DNA from: UBA685 sp049889495 | GTDB lineage: Bacteria > Pseudomonadota > Alphaproteobacteria > Puniceispirillales > Puniceispirillaceae | NCBI GenBank assembly: GCA_049889495.1 | Contig: JBMHDH010000005.1 | Location: 1 to 18,904, forward strand | Direction of reading: 5' to 3' | Length of the DNA: 18,904 nucleotides | Shown: positions 1 to 7,703 of the stretch, in pieces | Position numbering within the stretch: the stretch's first letter is position 1 | Layout: every line of letters begins with the position of its first letter | Made by a program: the position numbers and the translations under genes | Notes under the pieces: model-generated | Seen by the model: only the letters and a program-made list of their open reading frames with translations | The model's database searches: none | What the model was told of the DNA's origin: nothing

Positions 1-629
1 TAGATGATGAAGATGAAATTGCCAAAATCGAAGCCACCATTCTGTCTTTGGAAGAGGAAATTGCACAGCTTGAAACGGGCATTCCTGCAGAGTGGGACGC
101 CGCATCTGATGCTTATCAAGGCCAGTTAAAGACCCTAGCCAAGGCGCAGCGGAAATATCGTAAGGCCCTTGATAATGGGTATCAGCCTGTGCGCGATCTT
201 GCCATTGATTTAGAAGCGGCAGCAGACTTAGAAGCCTTTGCACCGCGCCTTGAAGCGTTATTGGCGACGCTAGAATCGCAAAGCAATGAAGAGGCTGCGG
301 CAACCATCAAGGCCTTTGAACCAGAAATGAAAGCTGTTGCTGGCATCAATCCTGTGAAATCATTGTTGAGCAAGTCACGTCGTGAATTGGCCAAAAAGAG
401 TAAGGCTGATAAGGGGCGTGAACGCCTAAATGATGTGATGCCATTAATGCAAGAGGAAATCACCTGGCGCAAACAAGCAACACAGAGCTTGATGGCAGGT
501 TTGCTGGCTTATCAGACAGCGACAGCAGGCACGATTGGGCTTCGCTCTCAGTCGCGTCTACCAGATGAAATCGTACCACGCATTTCATCATGTAAAGCTC
601 TTCACAGAGATATCTCGCTTCGCTTCTAG
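1..629 (+). CDS. 3' part of a coiled-coil-rich protein of unknown function
   Basis: The reading frame is open from base 3 to the TAG at 627-629, so the gene starts upstream of the window. A TTG at 48 could serve as a start, but the residues before it (acidic, then IAKIEATILSLEEE) continue the same heptad-like pattern, so a 5' truncated gene is the better reading. The visible 209 residues are charged, rich in Ala, Glu, Lys and Leu, and almost entirely predicted helix, with no clear membrane segment. A conserved-looking C-terminal tail (SRLPDEIVPRISSC) follows the helical part. It could be the cytoplasmic tail of a membrane protein or a free coiled-coil protein. I do not recognise the family. 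It converges on the exporter gene at 668-1570. Confidence 0.6.
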   Translation, partial: DDEDEIAKIEATILSLEEEIAQLETGIPAEWDAASDAYQGQLKTLAKAQRKYRKALDNGYQPVRDLAIDLEAAADLEAFAPRLEALLATLESQSNEEAAATIKAFEPEMKAVAGINPVKSLLSKSRRELAKKSKADKGRERLNDVMPLMQEEITWRKQATQSLMAGLLAYQTATAGTIGLRSQSRLPDEIVPRISSCKALHRDISLRF

Positions 630-639
630 CGGTGCGCCC

Positions 640-670
640 ATGATATCGTGATCTATGATATCGTGATCTA
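640..670. repeat. 15-bp perfect tandem duplication
   Basis: The unit ATGATATCGTGATCT occurs twice head to tail (640-654 and 655-669), and base 670 starts a third copy. It lies in the short gap between two convergent genes, and the second copy overlaps the TAG stop codon of the minus-strand exporter (668-670). Each unit carries the palindrome GATATC. It looks like a recent slip-strand duplication. No T-tract follows, so it is not a typical intrinsic terminator. Confidence 0.85.
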
Positions 671-1570
671 TTTTGGGGCTGCGTTTTTTCTGCCTTGCAG
701 GCCAAAGCGTAGCCCCAATACAACCAACACAAATCCCACAAAATGATAGAGATATAATGCTTCCCCTAAAAGCGGCACAGCCAAACCTGCGGCTGCGATA
801 GGAAGCCAGTAAAAAAATACGCCTGCGCGATTTGGCCCTAAGGTGGCGACAGCTGAGGTAAAAAATTTATACGCCAAAAACGCAGGACCAATAACGATAT
901 AGGTAATAGCAAGCATAGACCCTGTTGTGAGCTGCATGCGTGCCCCATTCATATATTCATATGATTGGAGTGGAAATAATTCCGCAGCGCCAATCACAAA
1001 AAGCACGAATAAATAAGACCATTGATTAATCTTTGGGGCCGCGCGTAAAGAGACCGAAAATATGCCATAGGTTAAAATGGCCAAAACCATATAGAAATCA
1101 CCAATATTGACACTTAAATCAAGCAATCTTGTCATATCACCTTGGGCGATCACAACCACCACGCCAAATGTGGAAAGCCCCATGCCAAAGGATTGCAACC
1201 AGCTGGTTGAAGAGCGGTAAACAAGACGATCTAGGATGGCAACCAAGACAGGCATGGCGGTTTGAATCAACCCCACATTGGTGGCGGTTGTGTGATGCAA
1301 GGCGGCATATTGCAATGTGTTGTAGCACCCGATCCCAAATGTTGCGATAAAGAGCAAAGTCCATTTATGCGCCCAAATAACAGGCCAATCTTGGCGCAAT
1401 GGCGGACGCATGATGACCAACACCAACAAGCCTGCTAAGACCCAACGCCAAAAGGCCAATTGAAAGGCTGGCAATTCTTCATAGAACATGCGCCCAACAA
1501 TGGCATTGCCTGCCCATAAGGTCATGGTCGCAAATAAATAAAACAGGGCGGTACGTTCTGAAACTTGCAT
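668..1570 (-). CDS. EamA-family (DMT superfamily) transporter
   Basis: The 300-residue protein is very hydrophobic, with about ten membrane segments arranged as two five-helix halves, the usual size and layout of EamA/RhaT-type drug/metabolite transporters. Recognisable stretches include the first helix with LWAGNAIVGRMF, the first-repeat segment FGIGCYNTLQYAALHHTTATNVGLIQ, typical of EamA repeat 1, and PIAAAGLAVPLLGEAL in the second repeat. Such proteins export small metabolites or amino acids across the inner membrane, and the substrate cannot be inferred here. A longer ORF reaches 1636, but the ATG at 1570 is preceded by AAAGGG at suitable spacing while the upstream ATG has no ribosome site. 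The gene is divergent from the GMC oxidoreductase and shares a 209-bp control region with it. Confidence 0.88.
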   Translation of the reverse strand: MQVSERTALFYLFATMTLWAGNAIVGRMFYEELPAFQLAFWRWVLAGLLVLVIMRPPLRQDWPVIWAHKWTLLFIATFGIGCYNTLQYAALHHTTATNVGLIQTAMPVLVAILDRLVYRSSTSWLQSFGMGLSTFGVVVVIAQGDMTRLLDLSVNIGDFYMVLAILTYGIFSVSLRAAPKINQWSYLFVLFVIGAAELFPLQSYEYMNGARMQLTTGSMLAITYIVIGPAFLAYKFFTSAVATLGPNRAGVFFYWLPIAAAGLAVPLLGEALYLYHFVGFVLVVLGLRFGLQGRKNAAPK

Positions 1571-1779
1571 GATGCCCTTTCTTTTTCTTGCAACAAGATC
1601 ATCATAAATAGAAATGCTGTAGGTAACATAAGCCATGATTAGACAAAAGCCAGCACAGACTTTCGAGAAATTAAGGCGATATTGTAAAAAACATCACATC
1701 TGAATATTGACAGATCAGCCTTGAGACAGCCACCATGTGGCACAACACAATTGGGGAAAAGTAGGGGTTTGATTTACCA

Positions 1780-3390
1780 ATGCAACGCTATGATTATATT
1801 ATTGTTGGTGCTGGCTCTGCTGGTTGTGTCATCGCAAATCGGCTGTCAGCCAATCAAAATGTGCGTGTTTTATTGCTTGAAGCTGGTGGCAAAGACAACA
1901 ACCCTTGGATTCATATCCCTGTTGGCTATTTCAAGACATTACATAATCCCAAAACAGATTGGTGTTACAAAACCGAAGAAGAGCCTGAGCTGGAAGGCCG
2001 TAAATTAGATTGGCCAAGAGGCAAAGGCCTTGGCGGGTCATCTTCCATTAATGGTTTGCTTTATGTGCGTGGTCAAAAAGAAGATTATGACCAATGGGCA
2101 CAAGCGGGAAATACAGGCTGGTCCTATGACGATGTGTTGCCACTTTTCAAACGGTCTGAGAGTTATGAGCTAGGCGCGGATGACACCCATGGCGCAGATG
2201 GTGGTTTGGCTGTCTCCAAAATTCGTGCCAAAAGTAAAATTTCCGAAGCCTTTATTGGCGCCGCCACTGAAATGGGTGTCCCTTATACAGATGATTATAA
2301 TGGCGTTGATCAAGAAGGTGTCTCTTATTTTGACCAAACAGCCCGCAAAGGATTGCGTTGTTCTTCTGCCAAAGCCTTTTTGAGGCCAGCACGTCATCGG
2401 CCAAATCTGGATATCATCACCCACGCCCATACCACCTCACTTGCCTTTTCAGATGATGATGACAAGCAAGTCATAGGGGTTCATTTCGACCAAAAAAATG
2501 TAAAGCGCACCGCTTTGTTAAAGGAAGGCGGCGAAGTGATTTTATCTGCTGGTGCGATTGGCAGCCCGCAAATACTGGAATTATCAGGCATTGGGCAACC
2601 AGATATCTTAGCCAAAGCTGGCGTCACATTACGCCATGAACTCCAAGGGGTCGGCGAAGATTTACAAGATCATTTGCAAATCAGGCTTGTGTTTGAAACC
2701 AACGTGCCAACGCTAAATGACATGATTAATTCAATCACTGGCAAATTATCGATTGGCTTGCAATATGCTTTATTCAGAGGCGGCCCGATGAGCCTTGGTG
2801 CTTCGCAAGTGGCAATTTTTGCCAAATCAATGACAGGGCTTGATACCCCAGATATTCAATTCCATTTCCAGCCCCTTAGCGCGGATAAGCCTGGCATTGT
2901 GATGCATCCTTTTTCTGGTTTTACATCATCAGTTTGTCAATTGCGCCCTGAAAGCCGTGGTCATATTCACATCACCTCGCCTGATTCTTATGCGCATCCG
3001 AAAATTCATGCCAATTACCTCAGCGCAACCGCAGATCAGCTATGTGCCATTCGGTCAGTGAAATTTGCACGCCAAATGACTGAAATGCCAGCGTTAAAGC
3101 CTTATATTGTGCGTGAACATACGGTATGCGGCGAGATGAAAACAGATGAAGATTTCCTGAATGTCGCGCGCCGCTATGCCCAGACCATTTACCACCCGAC
3201 CAGCACATGCCGCATGGGCATTGATAAAAAAGCTGTGGTTGATCCGCAATTGCGCGTGCATGGCATTCAGAATCTGCGCATCGCTGATGCCTCAATTATG
3301 CCAGCGATCGTATCTGGTAATACAAACGCCCCAGCGATCATGATTGGTGAAAAAGCAGCCGATATGATTTTGGCCGCCCGAAGTGACTAA
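1780..3390 (+). CDS. GMC-family FAD oxidoreductase (choline/alcohol dehydrogenase-like)
   Basis: The 536-residue protein has the full length of choline dehydrogenase-type GMC flavoproteins. The N-terminal Rossmann FAD motif GAGSAG lies at residues 10-15, with the Glu of LLLEAGG ending the second strand. GMC signature 1 (PRGKGLGGSSSINGLLYVRG) and signature 2 (GAIGSPQILELSGIG) are intact. The C-terminal catalytic region has the base His472 in YHPTSTCRMG and an Asn-containing SGNTNAPAIMIGE (Asn516 aligning with the active-site Asn of choline oxidase). It should oxidise an alcohol to an aldehyde in the cytoplasm, passing electrons to the respiratory chain or another acceptor. No signal peptide is present. 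The substrate is unknown: the resemblance to BetA is to the whole family, and no betaine-aldehyde dehydrogenase or BetI lies nearby. The esterase gene follows after 40 bases, probably in the same transcript. Confidence 0.93.
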   Translation: MQRYDYIIVGAGSAGCVIANRLSANQNVRVLLLEAGGKDNNPWIHIPVGYFKTLHNPKTDWCYKTEEEPELEGRKLDWPRGKGLGGSSSINGLLYVRGQKEDYDQWAQAGNTGWSYDDVLPLFKRSESYELGADDTHGADGGLAVSKIRAKSKISEAFIGAATEMGVPYTDDYNGVDQEGVSYFDQTARKGLRCSSAKAFLRPARHRPNLDIITHAHTTSLAFSDDDDKQVIGVHFDQKNVKRTALLKEGGEVILSAGAIGSPQILELSGIGQPDILAKAGVTLRHELQGVGEDLQDHLQIRLVFETNVPTLNDMINSITGKLSIGLQYALFRGGPMSLGASQVAIFAKSMTGLDTPDIQFHFQPLSADKPGIVMHPFSGFTSSVCQLRPESRGHIHITSPDSYAHPKIHANYLSATADQLCAIRSVKFARQMTEMPALKPYIVREHTVCGEMKTDEDFLNVARRYAQTIYHPTSTCRMGIDKKAVVDPQLRVHGIQNLRIADASIMPAIVSGNTNAPAIMIGEKAADMILAARSD

Positions 3391-3430
3391 TAACAAGCGC
3401 ATCATAAGAAGCGCATAATAGGTATGATAG

Positions 3431-4120
3431 ATGAAACATGTTTTGATTTATGGCGATTCAAATAGCTGGGGATATCTTGATGATGGATCGGGCCTGCGCT
3501 ATGCCAAACGCTGGCCAAAGGTGATGGCAACAAAGCTTGCGGACCATCATAATCAGCCGATCGCCTTGATTGAAGAGGCGCTACCAGGGCGCACCACCGC
3601 CTATCCAGATCCCCAAGAAGGCCCTGAATATAATGGCCTGCCTTATCTGAAACCTGCGTTATTAAGCCATGCCCCGCTTGATCTTGTGATGATTATGCTT
3701 GGCACAAATGATTGCAAGGTCCGCTTTGGTGCCAGTGCAGATGAGATTACAAATAACATGATCACCTTGGCAAAGATTGTCAGGCGTTCCCCAACAGGGC
3801 CTGGAAAATGGCGTGATGCCCCTGCACCGCAGGTGATGATTATTGCACCGCCTGCTCTTGGGACAAGAGCCGATGACCCCCATTGGATACGATATGATGA
3901 ATGGGAAGGTGGCAGAGACAAATCATTGCAATTTGGCGCGCTTATCAGCGCTAAATTGTCAGCTCACCCAGATCATGGCTTCTGTTTTTTTGATGCAGGC
4001 CAGATTATCACATCATCAGATAAAGACCCCATTCACTGGTCAGCATCTACCCATGAGATGATGGGCAATGCCATAGCGGATAAGGTGGCCGATATAATGG
4101 CCGATATAAAAGCCGATTAA
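3431..4120 (+). CDS. SGNH/GDSL hydrolase, arylesterase/acyltransferase-like
   Basis: The 229-residue cytoplasmic protein carries all SGNH blocks: GDSNSWG near the N-terminus with nucleophile Ser10, the Gly block in ALPGRTT, the Asn block LGTNDCK, and the catalytic Asp199-x-x-His202 in DPIHW near the C-terminus. Spacing and wording (RTT, YL, LDLVMIMLGTND) closely follow the small arylesterase/acyltransferase of Mycobacterium smegmatis (MsAcT type), a family that hydrolyses or transfers short acyl groups. No signal peptide is visible. It sits 40 bases behind the GMC oxidoreductase, with an AGGT ahead of the ATG, which suggests co-transcription and perhaps successive action on an ester or alcohol. 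The natural substrate is unknown. Confidence 0.88.
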   Translation: MKHVLIYGDSNSWGYLDDGSGLRYAKRWPKVMATKLADHHNQPIALIEEALPGRTTAYPDPQEGPEYNGLPYLKPALLSHAPLDLVMIMLGTNDCKVRFGASADEITNNMITLAKIVRRSPTGPGKWRDAPAPQVMIIAPPALGTRADDPHWIRYDEWEGGRDKSLQFGALISAKLSAHPDHGFCFFDAGQIITSSDKDPIHWSASTHEMMGNAIADKVADIMADIKAD

Positions 4121-4137
4121 GCGGCAGATCTATAACG

Positions 4138-4761
4138 CTATTCTTCCATTTCTGCGATCAAGGCTGGGGCATTAATCGTTTCTTTGACGTCACGGCGGAT
4201 GCCAATCCAGCGCAGATGAATCGAATTCCGCATGATTTCTTCATCTAATTGTTTGAATTCATCTGCGGTTGGCGCCCACCGCATAAAAGCATCAGATGAT
4301 GACATGAAAGTGAGAGCCGATGTCGCCGCTTCAGACCAATCAAGCACAGCCGCGCGCGCTTGTGAACGCTTAGCAGCATCCACAAATACCTGATGAGGCA
4401 AATCATCTTGTTCTGTTGTCAGCAAAACAGCATCACTAATCTCATTGGCAAGTCTTTCAGCCTGATTTTCTTTAATGCCGCCATGGATAAAAACACGAGA
4501 CGCTAAAAAAAGCGCTAAATCAGAGACACAAGCGTTATAAATATGCCAATTGGCTGTTTTCAAAGAGATCAAATAGGTCTCATTTTCAAATAATTTAGGC
4601 CATTGCGTGCCTGCTCTGGTCTTTACATAGCCATATAAGGTGACTTGAGACACATAAGCTGCTTGTGCTTTTGTAAAGGCAATCAGGTCATTTTTTGAGT
4701 TCAGCGGGGGCTTTGGCGCAAATCCCAGCTTCGCTCTTAATGTAACAAACCAATCTTTCAA
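4138..4761 (-). CDS. conserved-looking protein of unknown function
   Basis: This is a 207-residue, mostly helical, soluble protein. It starts at TTG 4761, preceded at about nine bases by a run TGGGGGAAAA that can act as ribosome site. There is no in-frame ATG near the N-terminus, so TTG is the best choice. Visible features are an aromatic middle (VTLYGYVKTRAGTQWP, then NWHIYNACVSDL), an acidic central part, and an RNSIHLRWIGIRRDV segment near the C-terminus. It has no clear membrane segment, signal peptide or metal motif. I believe similar proteins occur in other alphaproteobacteria but cannot name a family. It is convergent with the esterase gene (17-base gap) and divergent from the symporter operon. 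Confidence 0.7.
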   Translation of the reverse strand: MKDWFVTLRAKLGFAPKPPLNSKNDLIAFTKAQAAYVSQVTLYGYVKTRAGTQWPKLFENETYLISLKTANWHIYNACVSDLALFLASRVFIHGGIKENQAERLANEISDAVLLTTEQDDLPHQVFVDAAKRSQARAAVLDWSEAATSALTFMSSSDAFMRWAPTADEFKQLDEEIMRNSIHLRWIGIRRDVKETINAPALIAEMEE

Positions 4762-4826
4762 CAGCTTTTTCCCCCAAAAATAGACAGTTTCTTTGACGAT
4801 TATGATTCTTTGTGTTTACATAAATC

Positions 4827-4850
4827 AACGTCTTTCGGGGGGAAAACGTT
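4827..4850. promoter_or_regulatory. hairpin with G-rich loop in the symporter upstream region
   Basis: AACGT(C)TTT pairs with AAAACGTT around a loop CGGGGGG, giving an eight-base-pair stem with one bulged C. No T-tract follows on the plus strand, so it is not a plain intrinsic terminator. It lies about 200 bases upstream of the symporter operon. It could be part of the 5' leader, or a protein site. The function is inferred only. Confidence 0.35.
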
Positions 4851-4917
4851 AGAATTGTGAATTTTTAAGTAGGTGCGTCTGTAAAAACGGCTCATTTCCT
4901 GTAAATTCACGATATAA

Positions 4918-4980
4918 CATATGTATGTGATTTTAGATCTAAACTGATTTGTTATGATCGCTATTTGCTTGTCACATGTG
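4918..4980. promoter_or_regulatory. palindrome-rich control region upstream of the symporter operon
   Basis: Three perfect palindromes lie in 63 bases: ACATATGT (4918-4925), TTTAGATCTAAA (4932-4943) and CACATGTG (4973-4980). A TATGAT (4953-4958) between the last two could be a -10 element, but no matching -35 is convincing. Slightly upstream an inverted repeat, GTGAATTT (4857-4864) and AAATTCAC (4903-4910), spans 54 bases. Operator function is inferred from symmetry and position alone. Confidence 0.35.
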
Positions 4981-5045
4981 TTTGTTGCATTTTCATTCTG
5001 CGCCATTCTTCCCGAAAAAATATAAACAAGTTTTTGGGGGGAAAC

Positions 5046-5285
5046 ATGTCTTCAAAAAAAGAACAGCATTGGGCAAAGACCAAGTCGCTGACGTTCACAA
5101 CGTTAGCTATTTGGGCAATTTTGTCTTTTGTGATCCATTGGTTCGGCGAGGGGCTTAACGGCAGCTTCCCGGGCGCATATTTCATGGCTGGCATGGGCTC
5201 GCAGGTGGGCTTTGCTATTCTCGTCTTTTGGTTTGCCACACGTCAAAACAAAATTGACGAAGAATTTGGCTTCGGCGAAGACTAG
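5046..5285 (+). CDS. DUF4212 small subunit of a sodium:solute symporter
   Basis: The 79-residue protein has two membrane helices (about residues 18-34 and 45-65) separated by a short loop with FGEGLNGSFPG, and a charged C-terminal tail. It matches the DUF4212 (TIGR03647-type) proteins that are encoded immediately before VC_2705-family symporters. The start is the ATG at 5046, preceded by GGGGGGAAAC. An upstream in-frame start at 4965 would add 27 residues that do not belong to the family. The stop is followed by AGGAGG and the ATG of the large symporter gene ten bases later, so both form one operon and probably one membrane complex. Confidence 0.92.
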   Translation: MSSKKEQHWAKTKSLTFTTLAIWAILSFVIHWFGEGLNGSFPGAYFMAGMGSQVGFAILVFWFATRQNKIDEEFGFGED

Positions 5286-5292
5286 GAGGCTT
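5286..5292 (+). promoter_or_regulatory. strong Shine-Dalgarno of the large symporter gene
   Basis: AGGAGG directly follows the TAG of the small subunit and lies at good distance from the ATG at 5296. It is the most consensus-like ribosome site in the window, which suggests high expression of the large subunit. Confidence 0.75.
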
Positions 5293-5295
5293 TAA

Positions 5296-7122
5296 ATGAT
5301 TAAACTAGAAGGTGGATTTATCCAGAATCTAGGTCGTGTGTATGGTCTTTATACACTCGGTTTCCTAGGGTTTGTTATTTTGATGGCTATTTTAGAGGCA
5401 GCGGGTGTGTCTAACACAATCATCGGCTGGCTTTTTGTGGCCTTTACTGTAGCTATTTATGCTTTGATTGGCGTTCTATCCAGAACCATGGATACCAGCC
5501 AATATTATGTCGCGGGTCGTGAAGTCCCTGCGGTCTATAACGGCATGGCGACCGCAGCTGACTGGATGTCAGGCGCCTCATTCATCGCGATGGCTGGTGG
5601 CATTTACATGAAGGGTTACCCTTACATGGCATTCCTTGTCGGCTGGACAGGGGGCTATGTGTTGGTGGCATCTTTGATTGCCCCATATTTGCGTAAATTT
5701 GGCTGTTATACAGTGCCTGATTTCATCGGGACACGTTATGGCGGTAATTTGGCACGTTTCTGTGCTGTGATTATCCTTGTTGTAGCGTCATTCACTTATG
5801 TGACAGCACAGATTAACGGCACAGGTACGGTGGCTGCGAGAGCGCTTCAGATCCCATTTGAAGTGGGCGTCTGGGTTGGTCTTGCAGGTATTTTGTTCTG
5901 TTCAATGCTTGGCGGTATGCGCGCTGTGACCTGGACTCAGGTGGCACAATATATCGTTTTGATCATTGCTTACATCATCCCTGTTGTTTGGATGTCAAAC
6001 AAGCTTGGTTATGGTTTGATCCCGCATTTCGCACAGTTCGGTGCGGTAGAGCGCGTTCAAGAATTGGAAGCCTTGCTTGGTGTGAAAGAATTAATGCCGA
6101 CAGCTGAAGCGCAAGCCGCAGCTGGCAAGCTAGCCGCATTGAAAGTGGGCATTAATGATGCCAGCGATTCATTCATGGCAAAGTGGAAGTTCTTCACTTT
6201 GGTTGTTTGTATGATGGCTGGTACAGCATCATTGCCACACGTTTTGATGCGTTATTTCACAACATCTTCAGTAAAAGCAGCACGTCAGTCAGTGGGTTAC
6301 TCACTATTGTTCATCTGCTTGCTTTACCTAACAGCACCAGCTCTTGCGACTTTCACAAAGCTGTCACTTCTTGATCCAACTGTTGCAACATCAATCATTG
6401 GCAAATCAATTTCAGATGTGTCCAATCTTGAATGGATCCAGCAATGGTCAAATGTGAACTTCTTGAAGATCGTCGATGGCAATGGTGATGGCATCTTGCA
6501 GATCAATGAATTCTTCATGCGTGGTGACATTGTTGTGCTTGCAACACCTGAAATGGCTGGTTTGCCATATGTAATCTCAGGCTTGGTTGCTGCTGGTGGC
6601 TTGGCTGCTGCGATGTCAACAGCTGATGGTCTATTGCTGGCGATTGCGAACGCTTTGTCACATGATTTGTACTACAAGATCATTGATCCAAAGGCAGACA
6701 CAAAGACACGTTTGATCGTGGCACGTGTGTTGTTGTTGGTCATTGGTGCTGCTGGTGCATTTGTGGCGTCAATGAAGCTGACAGGCATCCTAGGTGCTGT
6801 GGCTTGGGCGTTCTGTTTCGCAAACTCTGGCTTGTTCTTCCCACTTGTTCTTGGTGTGTGGTGGAAACGTGCTAACCGTGCTGGCGCAGTCGCTGGTATG
6901 ATTGGCGGTTTCGGTGCTGGCGCATGGTACCTGTATATGGTCCAGTTTGCTGGCATGGCACCTTGGGCAGGGATTGACGGCCTACGCTTTGGTATGATCG
7001 GCATGCCTGTGAGCTTGATTCTGATGATTGTTGTCTCTTTGGCAACTGAAGCACCAGATGAAGAAACACAGAAAATGGTCGAAGAAATTCGTATCCCAAG
7101 CGGTAAGGTTGTTACAGAATAA
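5296..7122 (+). CDS. sodium:solute symporter, VC_2705/cation-acetate type, large subunit
   Basis: The 608-residue integral membrane protein has about 13-14 helices and belongs to the solute:sodium symporter family. It contains the substrate-site region TSQYYVAGREVPAVYNGMATAADWMSGASFI and the conserved ISGLVAAGGLAAAMSTADGLLLAIANALSHDLYY segment. Partnered with a DUF4212 subunit, it most likely takes up acetate or another short carboxylate with sodium. Two soluble insertions stand out: an Ala-rich loop of about 50 residues around residues 250-300, and a perfect EF-hand-like loop at residues 394-405. Compared with ActP of E. coli it is longer because of these loops. A terminator at 7182-7215 closes the operon. 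Substrate assignment is by family only. Confidence 0.93.
   Translation: MIKLEGGFIQNLGRVYGLYTLGFLGFVILMAILEAAGVSNTIIGWLFVAFTVAIYALIGVLSRTMDTSQYYVAGREVPAVYNGMATAADWMSGASFIAMAGGIYMKGYPYMAFLVGWTGGYVLVASLIAPYLRKFGCYTVPDFIGTRYGGNLARFCAVIILVVASFTYVTAQINGTGTVAARALQIPFEVGVWVGLAGILFCSMLGGMRAVTWTQVAQYIVLIIAYIIPVVWMSNKLGYGLIPHFAQFGAVERVQELEALLGVKELMPTAEAQAAAGKLAALKVGINDASDSFMAKWKFFTLVVCMMAGTASLPHVLMRYFTTSSVKAARQSVGYSLLFICLLYLTAPALATFTKLSLLDPTVATSIIGKSISDVSNLEWIQQWSNVNFLKIVDGNGDGILQINEFFMRGDIVVLATPEMAGLPYVISGLVAAGGLAAAMSTADGLLLAIANALSHDLYYKIIDPKADTKTRLIVARVLLLVIGAAGAFVASMKLTGILGAVAWAFCFANSGLFFPLVLGVWWKRANRAGAVAGMIGGFGAGAWYLYMVQFAGMAPWAGIDGLRFGMIGMPVSLILMIVVSLATEAPDEETQKMVEEIRIPSGKVVTE
6475..6510 (+). other. 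EF-hand-like calcium-binding loop inside the symporter
   Basis: Residues 394-405 read DGNGDGILQINE, followed by FF. This fits the 12-residue EF-hand loop: acidic or amide side chains at positions 1, 3 and 5, Gly at 6, a hydrophobic residue at 8, and Glu at 12. It sits in an extramembrane loop shortly before the conserved ATPEMAGLPYVISG helix. I recall similar NGDG loops in related symporters, so it may be a family trait. Confidence 0.7.
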
Positions 7123-7181
7123 TCTGACCTTAAAAATCAGAGGCTGTGATTTCAAATCATCATGGCCTTTGATCAGATATT

Positions 7182-7215
7182 GGCGGAACAGGTAACCTTG
7201 TTCCGCCTCTTTTTT
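7182..7215 (+). terminator. rho-independent terminator of the symporter operon
   Basis: GGCGGAACA (7182-7190) pairs perfectly with TGTTCCGCC (7199-7207) around an eight-base loop, followed by TCTTTTTT. It lies 59 bases after the symporter stop codon and separates this operon from the next gene. Confidence 0.92.
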
Positions 7216-7305
7216 CACACCATAGAATTTTTTAAAAACATCATAGACAGCTTTGTGTTGTCAGTTCATTTTTTACCATCGCAATTATGTTAGGAAACAA
7301 CCATT

Positions 7306-7668
7306 ATGGCAGGCCAATTTCCCGTTTATATTTTCTTTCTAGATTACGCGCTTGGCGCCATTATGTGGACATTGGTTGGCCGCTTTGGCATGACCATTTT
7401 CATGCATGAGCAATCTGATTTTTTCTTTATGCGTGCTTTTGTGAAATTAACAGATCCTGTGATGCGTCTGTTTCGGCCGATTACGCCTAAATTTTTGATT
7501 GCACGTCTGCATCCTTTATATGTAGCGTGGTTTTTCTATATGGCGCGGTTTTATGTTATTCCGCTGATTTTTGGTTATTCAGTGATGGGTGTGTTATCCT
7601 TTCCACTTGAATCGGAAATCGCGCTAGGCATCTATGAATTTGGGAATTTACTGTTAACAAAACGATAA
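7306..7668 (+). CDS. small membrane protein, YggT-like
   Basis: The 120-residue protein has two to three hydrophobic helices (about residues 7-30, 69-84 and 86-101). The middle part TDPVMRLFRPITP resembles the DPV(L/M)RxxR motif that links the helices of YggT-family proteins, whose members are small inner-membrane proteins of poorly known role. The match is by motif and topology only. The ATG at 7306 has AGGAAA eight bases upstream. The 2OG oxygenase gene starts 36 bases after its stop, so the two may share a transcript, with the promoter probably in the AT-rich stretch after the upstream terminator. Confidence 0.6.
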   Translation: MAGQFPVYIFFLDYALGAIMWTLVGRFGMTIFMHEQSDFFFMRAFVKLTDPVMRLFRPITPKFLIARLHPLYVAWFFYMARFYVIPLIFGYSVMGVLSFPLESEIALGIYEFGNLLLTKR

Positions 7669-7703
7669 ACCGAAAACAGGGCAATTTCCTGACGGGGGCT
7701 GTG

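Noticed and set aside
1707..1712. TTGACA as a -35 box for the GMC gene
   Set aside because: No -10-like hexamer follows at 16-18 bases. The nearby GCCAC-CAT-GTGGC symmetry (1729-1741) is too short to call an operator.
1780..3390. Assignment as betA, choline dehydrogenase
   Set aside because: All motifs are shared by the wider GMC family and no betB, betI or choline transporter gene lies nearby, so a specific symbol is not justified.
4800..5006. Minus-strand ORF of 68 residues in the symporter upstream region
   Set aside because: Its composition (many Asn, Thr, Cys, Ile) looks like translated AT-rich non-coding DNA. It has no convincing ribosome site and lies across the palindromes and hairpin.
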